NCBI RefSeq assembly: GCF_011174675.1
Contig: NZ_JAANIG010000016.1
Span: 23,980-87,979 of the forward strand
From: Perlabentimonas gracilis
GTDB taxonomy: Bacteria; Bacteroidota; Bacteroidia; Bacteroidales; Tenuifilaceae
Length of the DNA stretch: 64,000 bases
Reading direction: 5' to 3'
A program made the position numbers and the translations under genes. The number at the start of each line of letters is the position of its first letter. Within the stretch, counting starts at the first letter, position 1. The notes beneath the pieces are model-generated. The model had not been told where the DNA came from. It saw nothing but the letters and a program-made list of their open reading frames with translations, and searched no databases. Below, piece after piece: positions 24,978 through 35,400 of the stretch.

Positions 24978-25391
24978 ACCAGTACAGCATGCAATTCATC
25001 TTTTTGTTGTCGAAAATTTGTGAAGCAAAATAATAACAAAACGATGTAAAGTCAAAATGAATAGTGAATATAATTACTAAAGACCATATTATCAGTCTAA
25101 AGTATGGTTGTGTATGGCTGGGTATAATGAAGATCCATCGTATGGCATCTATGGGCATTGTTCCGATCGAATAAAGATCGCTGCTACTATTCTGCAACCA
25201 CTTTTATGTTCTACAAAATGCTTTGGCTAATAGGTTAAGGCAGAAAAGGCAAAGAAACAGAGGTGTAATAAGGGTAGTAAACTTTATTCACATAATCGGC
25301 TAAAGCCTATTGTGTTTTAAAAATTAATGCAATATTTGCATGAACTCATTTAATGCGATAAGTTTACGGGAATATTTAAAATACCAAAGTT
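24978..25391. other. Divergent intergenic region, no gene seen
   Basis: About 410 bp between cysQ and pepD. An ATATTTG sequence close to 25333 resembles the -7 element and may drive pepD. I saw no repeat, RNA gene or convincing frame. Confidence 0.4.
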
Positions 25392-26852
25392 ATGAACGGA
25401 ATAGAGAAACTGGCTCCTGCTGATATTTGGAAATACTTCGCTGAAATACTTCAGATTCCACGCCCCTCTAAGAAAGAGGAGAAAATAATGGAATACCTTA
25501 TCAATTTTGGCAAGGAGCATAAACTAGAGACCCTAACCGATGACGCTGGCAACATACTCATACGTAAGCCTGCCACCAAGGGGATGGAAAACCGGATGTC
25601 TGTTGTTCTGCAAAGCCATATGGATATGGTTTGTGAGAAGAATAGTGATGTTACCCACGATTTCAACACCGATCCTATTAATGCCTATGTTGATGGTGCT
25701 TGGGTAAGAGCCAAGGGGACTACCCTTGGAGCCGACGATGGAATTGGAATGGCAGCCCAGCTGGCAATTTTGGCCTCAAAGGACGTGCCCCATGGCCCTC
25801 TCGAGTGTCTGTTTACTGTGGATGAGGAGACAGGGTTAACTGGAGCATTTGAGTTGAAACCCGGTTTTATAAAGTCTGATATACTTATCAACCTCGATTC
25901 CGAGGATGAGGGAGAACTATTTATTGGTTGTGCTGGCGGGATGGATACCGAAATTACATTTGCCTATGATACAGAGAAAGTTCCGAGCGACTTCAAACCC
26001 TTCCGTTTGGCAATAACTGGCCTCAAAGGTGGTCATAGTGGCGATGATATCGATAAAGGGTTGGGCAACTCCATTAAAATAATTAATCGGTTCCTTTGGA
26101 AGGGATCAAACAAGTACGATTTACGCATCTCTGAGTTGGAGGGGGGTAATTTACGCAATGCTATTCCCCGTGAGGCGTTTGCCACCTTTCTAATTCACCA
26201 GGATGATGAGGAGAGTATGATGGAATTCTATGGACAGTATAAGTCCGATATTTTTGCCGAGCTTAGCGCAGTGGAGCCAAACCTAAAGATAGAGATCAAA
26301 GAGGCCGATATGCCCCAATGGGTTATTGATGAGCCAACGCAATTTGACCTATTAAATGCCCTATATGCCTGTCCTCATGGGGTCATTGCTATGAGCCACT
26401 CTATCCCTGGGCTGGTTGAAACTTCAACAAACCTTGCCTCAATAAAGTTTATACAGGATAACCAGATACTTGTAACCACTAGCCAGCGGAGCTCTACAAA
26501 CTCTTCAAAGGTTGATGTGGGAAATATGGTGCAAAGCGTTTTCCGCTTGGCCAATGCCAATGTGGTACATACTGGTGGGTATCCTGGCTGGACACCAAAT
26601 ACCAATTCTACCATTTTATCGATTACTAAGAGTTCGTACCAAAAACTGTTTGGTACCGAACCCGTGGTAAGGGCAATTCATGCTGGGTTGGAGTGCGGTC
26701 TGTTCCTCGAGAAGTATCCTAATCTTGACATGATTTCGTTCGGGCCAACCATTAAAGGAGCTCACTCACCCGATGAGCGTCTCGATATTGAATCCAACGA
26801 TAAGTTTTGGAAATTGTTAGTTGATGTGCTGGGGAATATTCCAAAAGCATAG
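25392..26852 (+). CDS. pepD: Aminoacyl-histidine dipeptidase (M20 family PepD)
   Basis: Cytoplasmic zinc dipeptidase that cleaves Xaa-His dipeptides. The 486 residues begin IEKLAPADIWKYFAEILQIPRPS. The metal and catalytic motifs of the M20 family follow: LQSHMDMVCEK, then LGADDGIGMA and the catalytic pair in FTVDEETGLTGA; the lid-domain motif GLKGGHSGDDI is typical of PepD. The C-terminal zinc ligand His lies in GPTIKGAHSPDE. A monocistronic gene or one followed 36 bp later by the porin gene. Confidence 0.93.
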   Translation: MNGIEKLAPADIWKYFAEILQIPRPSKKEEKIMEYLINFGKEHKLETLTDDAGNILIRKPATKGMENRMSVVLQSHMDMVCEKNSDVTHDFNTDPINAYVDGAWVRAKGTTLGADDGIGMAAQLAILASKDVPHGPLECLFTVDEETGLTGAFELKPGFIKSDILINLDSEDEGELFIGCAGGMDTEITFAYDTEKVPSDFKPFRLAITGLKGGHSGDDIDKGLGNSIKIINRFLWKGSNKYDLRISELEGGNLRNAIPREAFATFLIHQDDEESMMEFYGQYKSDIFAELSAVEPNLKIEIKEADMPQWVIDEPTQFDLLNALYACPHGVIAMSHSIPGLVETSTNLASIKFIQDNQILVTTSQRSSTNSSKVDVGNMVQSVFRLANANVVHTGGYPGWTPNTNSTILSITKSSYQKLFGTEPVVRAIHAGLECGLFLEKYPNLDMISFGPTIKGAHSPDERLDIESNDKFWKLLVDVLGNIPKA

Positions 26853-26888
26853 GATCTATTTTTTTATTGAATCTTAATATTTTACCAT

Positions 26889-28160
26889 ATGCGAAAAACT
26901 AAATGTGGTTGGCTTCTGGCGTTAGTTCTGGTTGCCAATGGTATCGGTTTTGTACAATCAGCAGTAGCTCAAGAGGCCGACGAGAAGGATAAAATAACAT
27001 ACGATTTTTACGGATACATTTCGCACGAGGTGATTTTCGATACGCATCGTTCGGTGTTTACCCGCGATGGTGAGCTGTACCTTTACCCAGCAGCTCCAGC
27101 TTATCATCCCGAGACAGACGAACTGATTAATGCTAACTCCCAGCTTGAAATGTTATCGTTACAGTCTCGGCTTGGGGTTAAAATTGCAGGACCCGATGTA
27201 CTTAATGCAAAGCTTAGCGGGATGGTTGAAACCGATTTTTTTGCAACAGCCGAGGCTTACAAGCACCACCTTAGGGTAAGGCATGCGCTGATGAAGTTGC
27301 AATGGGAAAAAGTAAGCCTTACCCTTGGCCAGTATTGGCACCCGATGTTTACTCCAGAGCTCTTTCCACACGTTGTTTCATTTGGTGCTGCTGCTCCATT
27401 CAACCCTCTGAACCGATCGCCACAGGTTCGGGTCGACTACCTTCCTTCGCAAAGTATAAAGGTTGTTGTTGCAGCCTTGGCACACGGTTATCATTCATGC
27501 GTTGGACCCGAAGCTGCTCAACGCAATTCGGGCTTGCCCGACATGCAGTTACAGCTGCATATAGGTAATAAGCCCAACTTCACTACAGGGTTTACCCTAG
27601 GATATATGTGGTTACAACCCTTGGAGGAAGTGGCTGGCGGAATTCGATACTATAGCCCCGAACTTCTGGGCGCATACAATCTACAATGGTTTGGAAGAGT
27701 TAAGTTATCGAACCTTACCCTACAGGCTAAGATGTCGTATGGTGAGAATATGACCCATTTTGTGATGATTGGTGGTTATGGTCGCCTCTTGGACGATGCA
27801 GGAAATACGACTAATTATGGCTATGCCAATTTAAGAACTTATGCTGGTTGGCTTGAGGCTATTTATTCCTTTAACGAGCACTGGAATGCTGGTCTTTTTG
27901 CTGGTTCAATGGGGTCGTTGGGAGCCAAGGAAAGAGTTGATGTAAATGGCCCCATTTGGTATGCACGAGCAGCCAATCTGGCAAGTGGTTTACGTATTTC
28001 TCCACGAATTTCATATACCCATAAAAAGTTTAGCTTAGCAATGGAGTACCTATACAATACGGCCAACTATGGAGAATCGTTTACTGAGTTTGGGGTTCCT
28101 CAGAATGTTGATCATATGATGAACCATCGCATTCTTATTGCATCAAAATATACTTTCTAA
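26889..28160 (+). CDS. Putative outer-membrane porin
   Basis: A 423-residue exported protein: signal peptide (LLALVLVANGIGFVQSAVA, cleavage before QEADEK), then alternating aromatic/hydrophobic strands typical of a beta-barrel (TYDFYGYISHEVIF, HALMKLQWEKVSLTLGQYWHP, ISYTHKKFSLAMEYLYNTANYG) and a C-terminal strand ending in Phe (MNHRILIASKYTF), the usual barrel-insertion signal. It resembles DcaP-like/porin-type proteins, but substrate and exact family are unknown. A strong bidirectional terminator follows. Confidence 0.65.
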   Translation: MRKTKCGWLLALVLVANGIGFVQSAVAQEADEKDKITYDFYGYISHEVIFDTHRSVFTRDGELYLYPAAPAYHPETDELINANSQLEMLSLQSRLGVKIAGPDVLNAKLSGMVETDFFATAEAYKHHLRVRHALMKLQWEKVSLTLGQYWHPMFTPELFPHVVSFGAAAPFNPLNRSPQVRVDYLPSQSIKVVVAALAHGYHSCVGPEAAQRNSGLPDMQLQLHIGNKPNFTTGFTLGYMWLQPLEEVAGGIRYYSPELLGAYNLQWFGRVKLSNLTLQAKMSYGENMTHFVMIGGYGRLLDDAGNTTNYGYANLRTYAGWLEAIYSFNEHWNAGLFAGSMGSLGAKERVDVNGPIWYARAANLASGLRISPRISYTHKKFSLAMEYLYNTANYGESFTEFGVPQNVDHMMNHRILIASKYTF

Positions 28161-28185
28161 GGCTACGGAACTAAATTCTACAGAT

Positions 28186-28221
28186 AGAAAAAAGAGGCAC
28201 GATTTCGTGCCTCTTTTTTCT
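28186..28221. terminator. Bidirectional terminator between porin and subtilase genes
   Basis: A perfect 17-bp stem with a 2-nt loop, GAGGCACGA/TCGTGCCTC core with A and T tracts on either side. Confidence 0.9.
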
Positions 28222-28241
28222 ATTACTCTATTTCTAAACAC

Positions 28242-31200
28242 CTACATTTTAACAAATCGTTTGTTGATTGGCATTTTCTCTTCATCTACAGAGATAATGT
28301 AAACCCCTTTGGCAAGATCGCTTACGTCAATCTGAGTGTCGAGGTTGTAAAGGAATTCATCCTTAACTAATCTACCCTGAACATCGTAAATCTTAAGCGA
28401 AACGTCACCCCTTATGCCGTTAAGGCTAACGGTAATCATATCGCTTGCTGGGTTGGGGTACACGGTGTAAATCTCGCTGGTTTCCATCCCAAGATCATCA
28501 GCAAAAGGCTCGGTGGTTAAGGTTGATGTTTTAGTTTGCACCACATTAATCGTGTAATCTTCAACCTCGCCATAGCTAAAGGTTTCGCAAGCTGTTTGGG
28601 CAGCGTTATACTTCATGCTAACCCTCATGCGGGTTGTACCAAGAGCTGCACCAGTAGGTATTGTTACGTTGGCCGATAGAAGGTTGCTGCTCGATGAAGA
28701 ACCATAAACAACACGCTCATCGGTATCAAAGGTACCGTTCTGGTTAAAGTCAATCCAGATGGACCAGTACTCGGTGTAGCTGCTACCGCTGAAACCGGCT
28801 TGAATGTATATTGGTAATGTTTCGCCACGAGCAACGGTTGCCGTCATGCTAGTAAAGTCAGCATATCCTCCATTCTTACCCGATGTGTTGTCAACCTCAG
28901 CAAATTGGACTCTTTGAATCCACTCGTAGTTTGCATTGTTACCCTTGCTGGTGCAGTAAGTTAGTGAAGCGCTTTGCGTGGTAAATGTTGATATGGCCGA
29001 GTAGGCGCTGCTACCATTCTGGTTGTTGGCTCTTACCTGCCATTCGTATGTTGCACCTGCAGTTAAACCGGTTGCATTTGCAGTAGTTGTGGTAACATTA
29101 GAAGAACTCCAGCTGCCACCCTGCTGACGGAACTGCACATCGTACGAGGTTGCTCCAGTTGAAGCATTCCAGCTTAGGCTTGCGCTTGATGTGGTGATGT
29201 TAGATGCGGTTAGGCCTGTTGGTGTTGCAGGAGGATTTGCTTGTGCGGCAACAATCTTTACAGTGTAATCTTCAACCTCGCCATAGCTAAAGGTTTCGCA
29301 AGCGGTTTGTGCTGCATTGTACTTCATACTAACCCTCATGCGAGTAGTTCTTGGTGCCGTTCCAGCAGGAATTGTTATGGTTCCGGTAACAGTCGTTTTG
29401 CTCAACGAACCTGCATCAAACATAAGGTCGGTAGCATCAAAGGTTGCGTTTCCATTCAGGTCGATCCAAATTTTCCAGTACTCGTTGTAAGTGCTGCTAG
29501 CGAAACCTGGGGTAAGGCTTATGCTATAGGTTTTACCTGCCTCTAGGGTTATTTCCTTAGAGGTAAAGTCGGTGTAACCGGCTGCTCCTGAGGTGTTGGT
29601 AAACGAACCAACCACAACCTTAGATATCCATTCGTACGATGAGTTATTTCCCTTGGATGTACAGTATGATGCCACATATTGCTGAGTAGTGAACGAAGCA
29701 ATGCTTGAGTAGCTACTGGTACCTGCGCTATTTTTAGCCCTTACCTGCCACTCGTAAGTAGTGCTCGATGCCAGGTTGCTGGCATTGTAGCTGTTGGATG
29801 TAACGTTGTAGGTATTCCAACTTCCACCCTGAGGACGGATTTGAATGTCGTATGATGTGGCTCCACTTGTGGCACTCCACGATAGGGTTGCGCTGCTGCT
29901 GGTTACATTGCTAGAGTTTAATCCTGTTGGTGTTGAAGGAGGATTAGTGTTGAACATTCCCTGTAGGGCAACCAAAGCCTTTTGCGCATTAAGCCTACCC
30001 GATCCGAGCTTACCAATGTAACCTGAGTTAAGGGAGTAATGATCGTCCACATTATTTTTCAGAAGACTTGCTACTTGGGTGTTGGTAAGTATTACCCCGT
30101 TACGTACTGCATTTGATATTAGCAATGCGGCAACGCCTGAAACATGAGGGCAAGCCATAGACGTTCCTTGGTAAAAACCATAGGAACTGTTGGTTAAGGT
30201 GCTCAATACGCCCTTTGGATCGGTCGATGAGCTTTGCTCTCCACCGGGGGCGGAGATATCAACCCAGTCGCCGTAGTTTGAGTAGTAGCTTCTAACATCC
30301 TTATTATTTGTAGCTGCCACAGCAAAAGCACCCGAGTAGCAACCAGGATACCAGTTGCCAGTTTTATTGTCGTTTCCAGCAGCAAAAATGGTAATACCAC
30401 CATTTAGCACGTTTCCACCACCATTAGCATTGAAATAATCGATGGCATCTAGAGTAGCCTGATCGTACACGTTAACACTGGTGTAACCCCAGCTGTTCTG
30501 CGAAATGGCGGCACCATTATCGGCAGCGTATATGGGAGCTTGGCCAAATCCTCCGCTGGATGTATTTGTGAAAACTTGGCATGACATAAGGCGAACACCA
30601 TCGTTCGATCCCGTTCCACCAGCAACACCAGCAACACCAGTTCCGTTGTTGTTAACGGCAGCAACTGTACCTGCTACGTGGGTGCCATGGTCATGCGCTT
30701 GTATTGTGGTTGAGTTGGATACAAAGTTGTACCCTTTGCCCGACCACATATTGCCTGCCAAGTCGGGGTGGTTGGTTTGGATACCACCATCAACTACGGC
30801 AACTATTACACTTGATAGGCCGCGCTCCATATCCCATGCTTCGGGTAGATCGATATCCTTATCAGCAGTACCGCCTTGCTGACCTGTATTGTGGTAGTGC
30901 CACTGCTCGTTATAACGTGGGTCGTTGGGAGTCCATTTCGATTCTTTTGTAGCCTCTTCCTCACGATCGTTATTCTTATCATCAGGAATCACATTACTAA
31001 TAAGGCGCTTCTTGTAAACGGGTTCTGCTATTTCAACCTCATCTAGCTTGGAGTACTCTTTTACCATTTCTTTCACATCAGCCTTTGAGTCAACCTCTAC
31101 GACAAACCACAGGTGAAATCCCCATACTTTATGCCGTTCTCTGTATTCTGCTGACTTTGGAGACACATCGTACATCCCATGAAGTAGGGGCTTGTAAACC

Positions 31201-31463
31201 GAAGCACCGTAAGTTTGGTTTAGCTTGTCGAGCGAACCAATTCCGGTTACTACGTACCCACTCTTTTCTGCCGTCATTAAAACATCCGGAACAGATTTCT
31301 CAAGAGTTGGTTTCAGCTTAATTTGTACCATCCCCGGCTCGTAAGCATCTGCTGGTACGCTGTTTAAATCAATTGGTGGTCTTTCTCCTTTAACCACAGA
31401 TCCCTGTGCAAAGGTCAGCGATGACATTAACACAATTGTAAAAAGGAATAGAAGTCTTTTCAT
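28242..31463 (-). CDS. Secreted subtilisin-like serine protease with FN3, GEVED and T9SS sorting domains
   Basis: A 1073-residue exported endopeptidase. After the signal peptide (to about residue 19) comes a propeptide-like part, then the S8 domain with Asp225 (VAVVDGGIQ), His259 (DHGTHVAGT) and Ser435 (QGTSMACPH), so the triad is intact. Next are an FN3 domain (about 509-595), a GEVED domain (about 600-735), a second FN3 and a second GEVED domain, and finally a C-terminal T9SS type A sorting domain (YPNPASDMITVSLNG, ending KRFVKM). The two FN3-GEVED blocks are close paralogs, nearly identical in DNA around CETFSYGEVEDYT. Export by T9SS and surface attachment or release are inferred. A single gene. 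Confidence 0.92.
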   Translation of the reverse strand: MKRLLFLFTIVLMSSLTFAQGSVVKGERPPIDLNSVPADAYEPGMVQIKLKPTLEKSVPDVLMTAEKSGYVVTGIGSLDKLNQTYGASVYKPLLHGMYDVSPKSAEYRERHKVWGFHLWFVVEVDSKADVKEMVKEYSKLDEVEIAEPVYKKRLISNVIPDDKNNDREEEATKESKWTPNDPRYNEQWHYHNTGQQGGTADKDIDLPEAWDMERGLSSVIVAVVDGGIQTNHPDLAGNMWSGKGYNFVSNSTTIQAHDHGTHVAGTVAAVNNNGTGVAGVAGGTGSNDGVRLMSCQVFTNTSSGGFGQAPIYAADNGAAISQNSWGYTSVNVYDQATLDAIDYFNANGGGNVLNGGITIFAAGNDNKTGNWYPGCYSGAFAVAATNNKDVRSYYSNYGDWVDISAPGGEQSSSTDPKGVLSTLTNSSYGFYQGTSMACPHVSGVAALLISNAVRNGVILTNTQVASLLKNNVDDHYSLNSGYIGKLGSGRLNAQKALVALQGMFNTNPPSTPTGLNSSNVTSSSATLSWSATSGATSYDIQIRPQGGSWNTYNVTSNSYNASNLASSTTYEWQVRAKNSAGTSSYSSIASFTTQQYVASYCTSKGNNSSYEWISKVVVGSFTNTSGAAGYTDFTSKEITLEAGKTYSISLTPGFASSTYNEYWKIWIDLNGNATFDATDLMFDAGSLSKTTVTGTITIPAGTAPRTTRMRVSMKYNAAQTACETFSYGEVEDYTVKIVAAQANPPATPTGLTASNITTSSASLSWNASTGATSYDVQFRQQGGSWSSSNVTTTTANATGLTAGATYEWQVRANNQNGSSAYSAISTFTTQSASLTYCTSKGNNANYEWIQRVQFAEVDNTSGKNGGYADFTSMTATVARGETLPIYIQAGFSGSSYTEYWSIWIDFNQNGTFDTDERVVYGSSSSSNLLSANVTIPTGAALGTTRMRVSMKYNAAQTACETFSYGEVEDYTINVVQTKTSTLTTEPFADDLGMETSEIYTVYPNPASDMITVSLNGIRGDVSLKIYDVQGRLVKDEFLYNLDTQIDVSDLAKGVYIISVDEEKMPINKRFVKM

Positions 31464-31719
31464 ACGTAGTACTTTTAGTTAATGGTTTAGTTTATGGTTG
31501 TTGGTTAAAAAAATAATGATGTTTGTAATTGGGAGGCAATATATGTATTAGTACTTAGCTGTTTTTTTATTTTCGACCAACGACAAGTATCTACCCACCA
31601 AAGGCAAGGTGTGTGTTTGTTATCTGTTTAAATTATTTTTTTCGTGATATTGTTCAGGTGTAATTAATTTAATTTGGCTATATTTCGAGCGATATGTAAC
31701 ACGTTTTAGCTGTACACAC
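31464..31719. other. Divergent intergenic region between subtilase and LytTR regulator genes
   Basis: 256 bp, A/T-rich. On the plus strand TATATTTC near 31680 is close to the -7 consensus and may drive the regulator gene. I found no paired 21-bp-period repeat of the kind seen at 46-57 kb. Confidence 0.35.
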
Positions 31720-32436
31720 ATGAGGTTACGATGCGCAATTGTTGATGATGAATCGCTATCCATCGACATACTTCAAGGATATCTTTGCCGTATCCCTAAT
31801 ATCGAGGTAGTAGCTACTTTCAATGATCCTATTTCTGTAGTAGATTTTTTGAACGAGCATCAGGTCGATTTTCTTTTTCTTGACATTGAGATGCCGAATC
31901 TCTCTGGTATTGATCTATTGAAAAGTCTTGTAGATCCTCCTTTGGTGATAATTACCTCGGCAAATAAAAACTATGCGCTGGAGGGTTACGAACTGGATGT
32001 GGTGGATTACCTCCTCAAACCCATTAGTTTAACACGTTTAATCCGTTCGGTGGGTAAAATCTCTGAAATCATTTCCAATAGATCGAATCAGATTGCATCG
32101 AGCTCCGACGAATACATATTCTTAAAGGAGAATAAGAGAATGGTTCGAGTTAATTTCCGCGACATACTATTTGTTGAGGGGATGAAGGATTACGTAAAGG
32201 TGGTTACCCGCGACAAAACGGTTATATCAAAGCAAAACCTCTCTAGTATCGAGGAGCTATTATCTACCAGAAACTTTGTTCGTGTTCATAAATCGTATAT
32301 TGTGTCGCTCGATCATATTGATGCCTACAGCTGTTCCTTTATTGAGATTGGTTTGTTCGAAATTCCCATAGGACGTTCGCATAAGGATAAAGCGATGGAG
32401 CAGCTGGGGCAAATTAGCGATATTGATAAGCCCTAG
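31720..32436 (+). CDS. LytTR-family response regulator
   Basis: A 238-residue cytoplasmic regulator. The receiver domain (residues 1-120) has the acidic pair IVDDE, phosphoacceptor Asp55 (FLFLDIEMPN), Thr/Ser in IITSANKNY and Lys in LLKPI. The LytTR DNA-binding domain occupies about 130-235 (FREYILFVEGMKDYVKV-like core, then RVHKSYIVSL). It ends 3 bp before the sensor kinase gene, its likely partner. The pairing with a HisKA-type kinase, rather than the LytS type, is noted as unusual. Confidence 0.9.
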   Translation: MRLRCAIVDDESLSIDILQGYLCRIPNIEVVATFNDPISVVDFLNEHQVDFLFLDIEMPNLSGIDLLKSLVDPPLVIITSANKNYALEGYELDVVDYLLKPISLTRLIRSVGKISEIISNRSNQIASSSDEYIFLKENKRMVRVNFRDILFVEGMKDYVKVVTRDKTVISKQNLSSIEELLSTRNFVRVHKSYIVSLDHIDAYSCSFIEIGLFEIPIGRSHKDKAMEQLGQISDIDKP

Positions 32437-32439
32437 CTT

Positions 32440-35400
32440 ATGAAATGTGCTGGATGCTATGCCACAATTATACTGTCGCTGCTTTTATCAACAGTGTGTA
32501 CTTCGGCTTTTACACAGGTAAAGGGCTTAATTCCTTCAAAATATTTCTCGGCGAAAAATTACAATGCTGGCACACAAAACTGGTCCATTGTTGAGGATAC
32601 AAGGGGTGTTTTGTATTTCGGTAATGCACATGGGGTGCTAGAGTTTAACGGAAACGAATGGAGGTTGATAAGGCTTGGCAATGGTTCTGCTGCACGTAGC
32701 TTAGCCTTGGCCGACAGTGGGGTGATATTTGTTGGTGGATTTAACGAATTTGGTTTTTTGCTCCCCAATGGTAAAGGGCAGCTAGGATACACATCGCTAT
32801 TACCAATGGTTGACGATGAGATGAAGGATTTTGGGGAGGTATGGAGCATTACAACCGTAAACGATTCGGTTTTCTTTACTACCAAACGATACCTTTTTTG
32901 TTGGGCGGATAATAACCTAACCTACTGGGAAAATGATAACGGTAGGTTTTACCTAAGCCATAACGTGGGTGGAAGGCTGGTTGTTCAGAATATAGGGTTA
33001 GGGTTACTTCAGCTTAGCGGAGGAGAATTGTTGCCTGTAAAAGGTGCGCAGCAATTTGTAGAGAGTAGGGTACATTCAATACTACCTCTTTCATCTGGCT
33101 ATTTGGTCTGTACAAGAAACAGTGGTTTTTATATGCTAAATATGGTGGGTGAGGAGGTAGAGGTGATTCCTTTCGATAAGCTGGGCTCAAAGGCCAAAGC
33201 GCTGAATAAATATTTTATTGACAACACCTTTTACCAAGGAGCAAAACTTTCCAATGGGCTTGTTGGGCTGAGTTCTCTAGAGGGCGATGTGCTAATTGTT
33301 AATACCCAGTGGGAAGTTGTAGATATTATTGATAAGGAAACTATTGGTATTGCCAGTAAAGCATATTTCCTCCATCAAAGTGAGTATGGTTCGCTATGGT
33401 TGGCTTTAGATAACGGTATTGCAATGGTCGAAATCCTTTCGCCCTTTAGGCATTGGAACGAGGGTAGGGGTATAAATGGTATTATTACCGATGTGGCCGA
33501 GCTCAGGGATACATTATATATATCAACTGGATCAAGCATTTTTTTCACTCCTTGCTATGCCCAAAATCCATTTGAACTCTCACGATTTATATCTGTAAAG
33601 GCAACGGTAGAGCAAGCCTGGGAATTTCTGTACTTTATTCCTCCTGCACCCAACTGGCAATCGCCGTATAGCATCACCTCTCCCCCAAATTTTGATGAGG
33701 ATCAGGCTGCACTACTTGTTGGAACAAGCAAAGGGTTGTACCAACTCAATGGGGCAAAGGCCCATAAAATTTCTAAGTACGATGGTGTGCTGAAGCTGCA
33801 TCAGTATAGGCGCGATCCCACCAAGTTGTTTCTAGGCCTTTCCAGTGGGCTGGTTCTTCTGGAGTTTTCCAACGGGAAATGGATTGACAAGGGATATCAG
33901 TTTGGTATTAATAATGGAGTTAACGAAATTGGTGAGGACTCCGATGGGAACTTATGGCTGTCGTCAAACTATTTTGGATTGTATCACTTGCCAGTCGCGC
34001 TAGTTAACCATGATGAGCCTACTGCAGTTGAACTTTTTGGTACAGAGCACGGAATTTCCTCAGTCGGCTCTATCAGGATTTACGATGTGTACGATCCCAT
34101 TCTTTTTCATACCGATAGAAAACTTTATCAATTTAACTCAGCCACTAAGGTTTTTGAAGATTACATTTTTCATTCTGATTCAACCACTGAGGGCACCGTG
34201 GATGAAGCAGATTACGGGATGAACTACTGGGAGAGCATTGGGGACGATATACTTACTCATATGTATGTTGCCCATCTAACCGATACCACTTCATGGTTTA
34301 GCACCGAATGGGGGATAACTCGTTATAAGCCAAAGTTTAGTAGAGATTTAAACAATGTTCCCTCTGCACTAATCACCAGCGTTACAGCTGCCGATTCGAT
34401 AATTTACGGAGGCACCAATTTTTTTTATGACGATTTGCTTAACGAGAGTTCACCACGCCGTCATCTTAATCCATCCTCTGTGGTAATGTATCCTCAACGC
34501 ATTAGCTTTGCGAGCAATACCCTTACCTTTAACTACTCAATTCCTTTTAGTGAGGGTAATAAGCCAAATGCGTTCAGTTTTTGCCTCGAGGGGTACGATA
34601 AGGATTGGTCGTCATGGCGCACCGAGACCAAGAAGGAGTATACCAACCTACAACCCAACAGCTACGTTTTTAAAGTAAAAGCACGCAATGTATACGGAGT
34701 AGAAAGCCCCACGGCAGAGTTTCACTTCACTATTCTTGCTCCCTGGTACAGAACTTACTATGCATACGTAGGGTATTTGTTGCTATTTACCGGCTTGGTT
34801 GTACTAATTGTAAAGTTCTATACCTACAGGCTTGTGCAGGAAAAAGACAAGCTTGAAGCCTTGGTTTTGGAGCGCACCCAGGAAATACTGGTGCAGAAAG
34901 AGGAAATACTGGTGCAGGCTGAGCATCTTAAGGATGCCAACGAGTGGATATCGGCTAAAAACCAAGAGCTTGAGGCTAAGAAAGATCAGCTTGAGCTTAG
35001 CGATGCCACCAAGAACAAGTTCTTTAGGATTATTGCCCATGACCTGAGGAACCCCATTAGCACAGCAGTTAGCACAACGGAGTACATCCTATCGAATTTT
35101 GATAATGCCGAGAAAGACTCTGTAAAAACATTTATTGAGAAGTTGCATAGGCTTTCGCTTACCACGTATAGCTTGCTCGAAAATCTTCTCGACTGGTCGT
35201 CGAGCCAGATGGGGCAAATACGTTATAAACCCATTAGGGTTGAGCTAAGCTATATGGTTACCGATAGCCTCGATCTGGTGAAAAGTATTATTGATGCCAA
35301 AAGGATTAAGATAAAGGTTGATATGCCAAAGTCTATGGAGGTGTATGCCGATGAGAATATGCTTCGGACTGTGATAAGAAACCTTATATCCAATGCCGTT

